This document shows positions 57,101 to 64,000 of a DNA stretch of 64,000 nucleotides, piece after piece. The DNA is from Bactrocera neohumeralis (taxonomy: Eukaryota; Arthropoda; Insecta; Diptera; Tephritidae). A model generated the notes under the pieces. That model did not search any database, was not told where the DNA came from, and was given only the letters and a program-made list of their open reading frames with translations. Numbering within the stretch: the stretch's first letter is position 1; each line of letters begins with the position of its first letter. The position numbers and the translations under genes are program-made. The stretch covers positions 21,516,635-21,580,634 of the forward strand of contig NC_065921.1 in assembly GCF_024586455.1 (NCBI RefSeq), read 5' to 3'.

Positions 57101-58299
57101 TGCTTGGACGGTTGGAGGGTATTCTTAGTAGTGAAGTCCGCAGTTAGCTTCATTAATGTTAACTATTTGCTTTCTAATTCGTCAATTGGGTTGTACGAGT
57201 ACCGAACCCTACCATCGTATGCCTTGATTACAGTTCCACGAACGGCTGGTAGTGTGGGCGCAGTGAAAGTAAAAGTGCCGAGAAATCTTCATACATATAC
57301 CCGATCCGTCCAACGAGTAAGTAGCGCCACCCGCTCAACGTGGCCGCATACCGCTTAAGTGTTTTAGGTTTTGTTGTCGTCTTATGTTGGCTGCCCCCTA
57401 TTTAGCACACTAGTTTCTTTTTCATACACATTTTCCTTTATCCCTCCTCCTCCTCCTCCTTATTCATTTACTTTTAGTTTTTACTTTTGGAAACACCTAT
57501 GTGCCAAACTACACAGCTTTGGTCATAGCATTTATCGCCACCACCGGCGATACAAAGTTTAACAATAGAGTTCAATGGGCACCAGTTTCCGGTGGTGTAG
57601 GTCTTACCCTGCTGTTCCATTTTCTCTTTCACCATCGCGTACATCCTATATACGCGAAGTTTCCATGTATTGTGTTAGGCGACCGCAACCCCTTGTGTGT
57701 TGCTGCTCCGTAGCCCACTTTAATCGACAGTTTGACTTTATGCGACCGACGCTGTTGCTTGTCGATGTTGCGTGTGACGTATGTACATTTCGCTGTTGAC
57801 GGTATGTAGCGACTTAAGAAATTCGTTACAAAGCCGTAAGTCTCATGATGGCATTAATTCTGATAAGTTAAAGCAGCATAAGCTCGTTTCGTTCTCGTTA
57901 TAGGCCAACATGTCATTGCACTCATCGAATATTGTGCTAATAATAGTTCGATACCAATTGAAGGTGTGGAAGGGGTATATAAAGTGACTAAAATATAACC
58001 AAACGAGATGGTGGAAGGCAGAAGTTACCTAAAAATTATTTTACGGTTGTTTCAAAGCGCCAAAAGCATTTGAATTTTTTTTTCAGGTTTCATGGGCATA
58101 CTAGATCCTATATGGAACTCGATGGACTTTATCAAACAAATTATTAGTATTGATAAACTTGGAAATTACTGAGGCAATATTGCGATTTTACTTTAACTTA
58201 CCTTTCTACATTAGTCTCAGTGAAGTTTAACTTAACCGAAAGTAATGTAATGGATCGTGTCAATTTAAACCCCAAAAAGAATTGAAACAAAAAAAAACG
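57101..58299. other. Intergenic DNA, nothing recognised
   Basis: Plus-strand ORFs at 57104-57799 overlap each other in different frames, lack motifs and are not accepted. Confidence 0.35.
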
Positions 58300-58309
58300 T
58301 TAAACTAAA

Positions 58310-58499
58310 ATAAGCTTTACAAGTTCAAGTTTTCTTACAAAAAGTTTATTGTGATCGGTCAGTTTGTATGATCTGAACAATTTCATCGGAGATTGTGCTG
58401 ATGATTTAAAGAATATTCCATACCGAATTTGGTGAAGGTACCTTGTTAAATAGAAAAGTTTTCGATACAAGAATATGACTTTGATCGTTAAGCTTACGA
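58310..58499 (-). repeat. Repeat A, internal units, inverted
   Basis: Contains 'gatcggtcagtttgtatgat', 'ctgaacaatttcatcggaga' and 'gaatattccataccgaattt'. It directly abuts the following DD41D fragment. Confidence 0.6.
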
Positions 58500-58885
58500 G
58501 TATGAATGAAAGCAAAAAAGCAGCTTATTGAGGGGAAAACGACGAAGAGCAAACTGAAGAGATTCAAGAGCTTCCATTTCATTCAGAAAAAAACGGTTTG
58601 ATGTGTTTTGTGGGTGTGGAATCATAGTTCCACATTTCTTCAAAAATGATGAGAACGTAACCGTCAGTGGCGACCGTTATCGCGCCATGATAACCGACTA
58701 TTTGATGTCTAAAATTTAAACTCCTGATTTCGGCGACATTTGGTTTCAACAAGACGTCGCCACTTCCCACACATCTATACCTATAGATTTATTGAGAGAA
58801 CACTTCGGTGAGCAGTTAATTTCAAGTTTTGGGCCGGTCGATTGGCCACCGATAGACATTTTTCTATGGAGATATGTAAAGTAAA
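58500..58885 (+). mobile_element. DD41D transposase fragment
   Basis: Plus-strand pieces: EEQTEEIQELPFHSEKN, then ENVTVSGDRYRAMITDYLMS, FGDIWFQQDVATSHTSIPID, LLREHFGEQLISSFGPVDWP and FLWRYVK. The QQD block keeps the second catalytic Asp; the DLTPLD block has decayed to a shorter PPIDIFLW. Both ends are missing. Confidence 0.8.
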
Positions 58886-60675
58886 GGATACAGTTAGCTC
58901 TAATAGTAAGGAATCCGCAAATTTCGGTACCCTTTCTTTATATATTCCTCATTGAACTGAGATGCTAGTCTACAGCGCTTAAGGGAAACTCTCACTAAAA
59001 CTAAAAAAAGATTAGGTAGTCGACTACTTGTAAAGGATAAGATAAATAATTTTTTTCCTGACTGAACTGGTTAGTGGATATCACTAATGCTATCATTTTT
59101 GAGTTAGATTTATTTCTGAAAATGGGTGAAACATAGTCCTGTATCAAGGTGGCATTCATTTCTCTGAAGAATAAAATGTATCAAGAAGATAGATCTAGTA
59201 GCATTTTCCTTAAAATTTTACTCTGTAAATAAAATCTGAAATTATTTTTATTCTTTTCTCCTACCCAGTCCGTTCCACCGTAAATATACATATATGTATA
59301 TTGCGCAGATCCTTCTTTTGAGAAATGTGTCTTTGATTTTATTCAATTTATTATTTTTTGGGATTGGTTTAGGAACCAAAATATACTTGTATCCTTGAAA
59401 CTATCTTACTACTTAATGCTTGGGAGTTGTAAATTTTAGCCCAAAATCCAACTAGATCATAAAATTATATGATTTGCAGTTATTTGCGCTAACATATAGA
59501 TATATCATGTAAAGCTGTACTATTTAAATAATTTTCTCATTATTTTGACAAATTTTATTCACAAACTCACACCTTTCAGGTACTCATACGGTATGCTTTA
59601 TTAATTACTCGGAAAAAAATGTTTTGCTTCGCAATAAATTGTCCTCTGATTCAACGAAAGTTATGTACATTAAGGCATGCGAATGTAGCCTGACCCGACG
59701 CAACGCAAGATATATAACTTTGAGTAATTAACTGTAAATAACTATACATAAATTTTTTGGTTACATTCTCGTTGCTCCTGGCAATACCTGAAATGCCAAA
59801 ACATATAACCTTAATTACTGGCATAAATCGCATACGGAGCCCATGGAAATTTGCATTTAAAGCTTGATTCGGCCGAGAGAGGAAAGGCATTTGAGTGCGC
59901 CGTGAAATCCGGCACATTACCCACAAGTTTCTTGACACTTTATGTGACCATAGAAATCACGCAATACGACTCGGTGTAATCATCAAATGTATGATATACA
60001 TACATGTACCTACCTGTACATGCTTATATTGTACGAGGCAGCAAAGAAAATCAATATTTATTGAAAGCGCTCGAGAAAGTGCTCTAAATAATTTTTCTTT
60101 TATATGCGTACCTATTTACATACATATGTACATACATATATATATAGATGTATGAACCATGTACTTACTCTTATTTCTTAAGGCATGGGAAAGTTAGCAA
60201 GAAACTTGAGAATACTCGCAATTTATTGACATTTTAAGCGAACTTGGTCAAACTCATTTAGTTGGAATTAAATCAATTTGCTGAAATAATAGCCCTATTT
60301 ATTATCGTTTATTAGTATGCAAGAGTATATACATTATATGTATGTTTGGATATTTTTTGAGGTCCTTGTTTTTATGGTTCGAATGTCCTATTTTATCTGT
60401 TTTACACAGGAAACACTTTATTCTAAGAAGCATTAAGGCGTTTAAGTGATTTCCTGCTATTTCCGGTTTGTAATTTTGCTTAAGATTAGCAAGCATAAAA
60501 TATGCAATATTAAAATTTCCATAAAGAAGAGGCGGCAACCATCGTACCACCTACTTAATAATGGTCGCCTCCAAATTCATTCAAAATTTTTGGCAAGCCA
60601 AAGAAGCATATTACATTCCAAGTTGCCAGAGTTAGGATAATTTTTAGTAGTGTTTAATATAAGTCACTTAACAGG
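58886..60675. other. Intergenic DNA, nothing recognised
   Basis: AT-rich with TACATA microsatellite at about 59990-60010 and 60110-60140. ORFs at 59651-60640 have no motif. Confidence 0.35.
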
Positions 60676-61721
60676 TCAATGGAAAAGTCCTCAGCCTATC
60701 ATAGGAAAACACATTTTTTTGCCAAATGCTATGTATTTTATAATATATTTTTGCTATGTTGTTCCCTTATCCCATAGTTCCCTTCAAGGGTGATACACTG
60801 ATTTTAGTAACCCTCCAACTTTTCGATACCAGTTTTGTAGTACTATTTGTCCTTTGCTTCAAAATAAGCCTCATTATCGGCGATGATCTCTTCCAGATCC
60901 CAGATCTGCAGAATTCGGCAGATGCGGAAGCAATTCGAAGTCCAATTAATGGATTTTTTCCATGGTTTTCACTGACTTGTGACACCGTGTATTGTCTTGG
61001 TGTAACAGCGCTTTTTTTCAAATGCGTCCGTTTTTCGGCGATTTCGTCCTTCAAACGGTCCAATAACAATATGTAATATATAAAATATAATAAAAATAGC
61101 TTTCGTTTCTTTTTCAAGGTAGTCAATAAAAATTATTCCATGCGTATCCTAAAATACAGTCGCCATAACTTTGCCAGCCGACTGTTGCGTTTTCCACGCT
61201 TTGGAGCGAGTTCATCGTGTGCAGTCCACTCGGATGATTGCCAATTGGACTTCGGAGTGAAATTATGGACCCATGTTTCATACTATATACAATATTGGTG
61301 AATGATAAGATATAAAAATTCTGGTGATATCTTTAAAGTGCCTACTATCTCGAACAACTTCACTTCACGGTCATCCAAAACTATTTTGTGATTTTTTTTG
61401 ATGTTTTCGTCGGTAACAATCTCTTAGCATACCGATTCTTGTTAATTGATTGGGGCAGTGTCCGGAAAGTCGTCATCAAGCAAAGTTTTTGCTTCAACTG
61501 TATTTTTCCCTTCAAAAAGCTATTTTTTATCAAGCCGCGAAATTCTTTTTATCCATTTTTTTTTAGAAAAACAAAAGTTGCTTCACACAAAATGATATAA
61601 TTCACAATCTAATGATCCGACAGCTGTCACTCGCCTTTTGAAGATTTGTATTAACCAAAAACTATATGTATTTAATTCTAGTAGAGCCCTTTATATGTCC
61701 GGCGGAGGATTTTTCGATTGA
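60676..61721 (-). mobile_element. Mariner DD34D element, near full length, decayed
   Basis: About 1,046 bp with imperfect inverted ends TCAATGGAAAAGTCCTCAGC (left) and, inverted, TCAATCGAAAAATCCTCCGC (right). Minus-strand pieces in order: KEFRGLIKNSFLKGK, TFRTLPQSINKNRYAK (decayed), ETWVHNFTPKSNWQSSEWTA, HDELAPKRGK, LLDRLKDEIAEKRTHLKK, then a frameshifted HQDN region and KSWRVTK. The order covers the full transposase. Frameshifts are spread along it. It belongs to the same subfamily as the fragment at 14590-15060. Confidence 0.8.
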
Positions 61722-61795
61722 TTTGTTACTTGTTCTCGCAATATTTTGCACAAATTATACAAATTTGGTTTAATTAACTGTTGCTTCTGACATCT

Positions 61796-62070
61796 AAAAC
61801 AAATCGAGATAGATATAGGGTTATATACATATATCGAAGTGATCAAGATGATGAGATAATTTCTTTCTGGATGTCTGTCAGTCCGTTGATAATATAACTT
61901 GATAACATTGGTACTGCGTCTAGGTATAATCGAATGGCGACTACTGTTGAAATAACATAAAAAAAATGTATTCTAAAACGTGAAAGTTGTAACTCAGAAA
62001 CTACTAATAATAGGTGATATCAGTCTGCAACAAAGTCCTTAATTTCTGTTAAATGTTTTGCTCTGGCATA
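61796..62070 (+). repeat. Repeat B, 5' portion
   Basis: Shares 'tcgagatagatatagggtta', 'gatcaagatgatgag' and a '(g)tctgtcagtccgttg' block with the start of the copy at 30040-31215. It is diverged and 3' truncated. Confidence 0.5.
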
Positions 62071-62599
62071 CTCAAAATATCACAATCAATCTTGATGGAG
62101 TTAGTGCTCTTGTCATCTGAAAATGTTGACCAAAATATTATCGGGATCCAATACTTTGTGCTAACCTCTTTATATTGAAAATGACGTCCTCACTCCTTTC
62201 TTTGACTGCCTATTGATGAAATGTGTCCATTCTCTATTCCCAGGTTATTTCTAATGAAAATTTTCCATCCTTCTGATTTACTTAATATCGTATTACTTAT
62301 CTCACATATTAATCGACAAACATATATGTATGTATGATATTTTGTGATTTACATAGTTTGACATAATGTGACCAAAATTACTAAATCAATACATATTATC
62401 TCTTGGTTCTATATATCGAACGTGTACACATAATATTTTGAGTTTGTCGTTTGGAACTGGAAGTGTTATGGACATAGCGAAATTCTGATCGTTTAGAAAC
62501 TTATCTACATAAATCAGACTATATTCTCTTAAAGTTGCACTTCAATTGGGACTTCCAGGTGGGAATACCCTCTAGGTGCGAATGGAGAAGAGGTTTAGC

Positions 62600-62930
62600 A
62601 GTGTAGAAGAATTCTACCTCAATCTATACCGACGGGTCCAAAATGGGTTGTGGTGTAAGGACACGGGTATACACCGAGAAGCTTGATATCTCTCTATGTT
62701 TCCGTCTATCAAACTCAAGCATCTCAGGTAATAGCATCTTCCAAGGCAACCATTTACACAGACAACCAGGCGGTACTACTAGCCTTGTCGTTGCCAAAGA
62801 TGGAGTTAAGCTCAATGGCAGGTCAACTCGACTTATCCATAACTTGTGTTCCATCATGGAAACATTTTTGGCAATAAAAAAGCAGACGAGTGGGCTAAGT
62901 CAGCAGCTTCTCTAGACGAATGCGAGGACA
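62600..62930 (+). pseudogene. Non-LTR RNase H fragment
   Basis: YTDGSKMGCGVRTRVYTEKL is followed after a frameshift by VYQTQASQVIASSKATIYTD and NQAVLLALSLP. TDGSK and TDNQA (the first and third active-site Asp of RNase H) are both visible. It is a second RNase H relic, distinct from that at 44740. Confidence 0.7.
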
Positions 62931-64000
62931 AAAGAAACCATTTCCGCTGGTAACGATCAATTTGAACAATTAGCGCAAAATAGATAGAAATCTAATTTTT
63001 CTTAAGACAACTGAATTGGTTATTACGGAGCTGAACACCACTAAATCAATTCTTCTTTTCCTCCCATGATTCGTTATTTTCAAACTGTTACTTATAAATG
63101 CTCTAAGTAAATGGTTGAAGTTGAAATGTGACATTTCTAGTATTGTTCTTTAAGATCCACTTTTTTCTTTTGATTGTAACGTGTAAATTATGCTATTAAT
63201 TTCGAATTAGTACTCCTAAGGCCAACGAGAGTAAGCGTATATGGTATAAATATTAGGTGTCCAACCACTGCACCCACGCTACATCGGCAACATTGTGGTC
63301 AACAGCCTATAATGAGAGCAAAAATTAATGTGTTACGGTACAATTTTTGTTGGAAACCCCCACAAGTAACCATGTGTAAGAAAAGAAAGGGTAGGAAGTA
63401 TTGAAAATACCAAAAAAATAATAGGCAATTATTTACCTTAGGTTGACATAGATAGTAATCGCATTCCGTTCTGGTTGAATATGCGCCACCACAATACAAT
63501 TATTTACTATGTAAATTATGTAGTGCACAATGAGGCCAGTTGGAAAAGCTACTTCACAAGAAATGGTGCTCCTTGAATTTATTTGGAATCATTTGCTTAT
63601 ATTACTTACATACATGTATGTAAGTACTAGTTCTAAATTATTTTTTTACAAAATGTTTGCCATATAATTTATTATATGGGGGAAAGTTCATGGTTCTACT
63701 CACTTAATACAGTGTCACTATCAAACTGTGGTATTTTTCTTGCTGGGAATATTAAATCAAATAGAGATTGAGTTTTTCCAGTACTTTCGAACTAGAACAC
63801 GTATTTATTTTAAGACTCTGACGTTTGCTGAGAACTCATGTAGGTATTTACTTAATTTTATTATTTCGAGACGCGTAATCGATTACTTCGAATAGGTAAT
63901 ACCCACAAGTTTGCTCGAGATGATGATTTTATAGTAGACTATAATACTTGTATTTTTATGCATGGTTCTAATTTAAGTTGTATGGTAAAGAGCGTGCTTC
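62931..64000. other. Intergenic DNA at right edge, nothing recognised
   Basis: AT-rich. The minus-strand ORF at 63299-63499 shows no motif. Confidence 0.35.

Noticed and set aside
57104..57799. Overlapping plus-strand ORFs upstream of the tetraspanin gene
   Set aside because: Three frames compete, no motif, no splice support.
1..64000. tRNA, rRNA or snRNA genes
   Set aside because: I scanned by eye for tRNA B-box-like GGTTCGANTCC and rRNA core blocks and found none; a covariance-model scan could not be run.

Overview
This window is nuclear DNA of a higher dipteran insect, most likely a tephritid fruit fly. The evidence is the AT-rich, intron-dominated layout, abundant TACATA/ATGTATG microsatellites, insect-type splice sites, and many decayed mariner-type transposons. 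These include DD41D ('rosa'-type) copies, a family first described in Ceratitis rosa. No bacterial operon, CRISPR array, rRNA or tRNA was found. Genus and species cannot be fixed from sequence alone.

Four host genes can be supported. (1) At the left edge, the last coding exon (538-741, +) of a gene that runs off the window, tentatively a VPS13-type C-terminal PH-like tail. (2) A three-exon minus-strand gene (18415 to 5185) for a 724-residue PH-domain protein rich in tyrosine motifs, probably a signalling adaptor; its first intron is 10.9 kb and loaded with transposon debris. (3) A compact two-exon minus-strand gene (47070 to 46083) for a 307-residue relative of human C18orf21 (the RNase MRP-associated protein RMP24). 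(4) A four-exon minus-strand tetraspanin gene (56659 to 50494; 243 residues) with a 5.3-kb first intron. Two weaker plus-strand candidates lie between genes 3 and 4: a repeat-bearing leader ending in a tiny ATG exon near 48317, and a 71-codon ORF at 49063.

Most of the rest is mobile-element sediment. There are mariner DD34D copies (2041, 7590, 14590, 24323, 28780, 40840, 42203, 60676) and DD41D copies (10906, 15770, 38953, 52733, 55040, 58500). There are non-LTR retrotransposon remnants of at least three types: RTE-like (8855, 34340, 37180), R1-like (26690) and jockey-like (3110, 16860, 21830, 44740, 62600). A pogo-like MITE (27398) and a piggyBac-like MITE (52313) are also present. Two non-coding interspersed families, here called repeat A and repeat B, recur on both strands; repeat A carries nested insertions.

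The host genes look unrelated in function and do not form a system. The most distinctive structures are the fold-back DD41D element at 15770-16337, the piggyBac-like MITE with two identical perfect palindromes, the perfect 23-bp palindrome upstream of the tetraspanin start, and the tandem-repeat leader at 47.7-48.25 kb.
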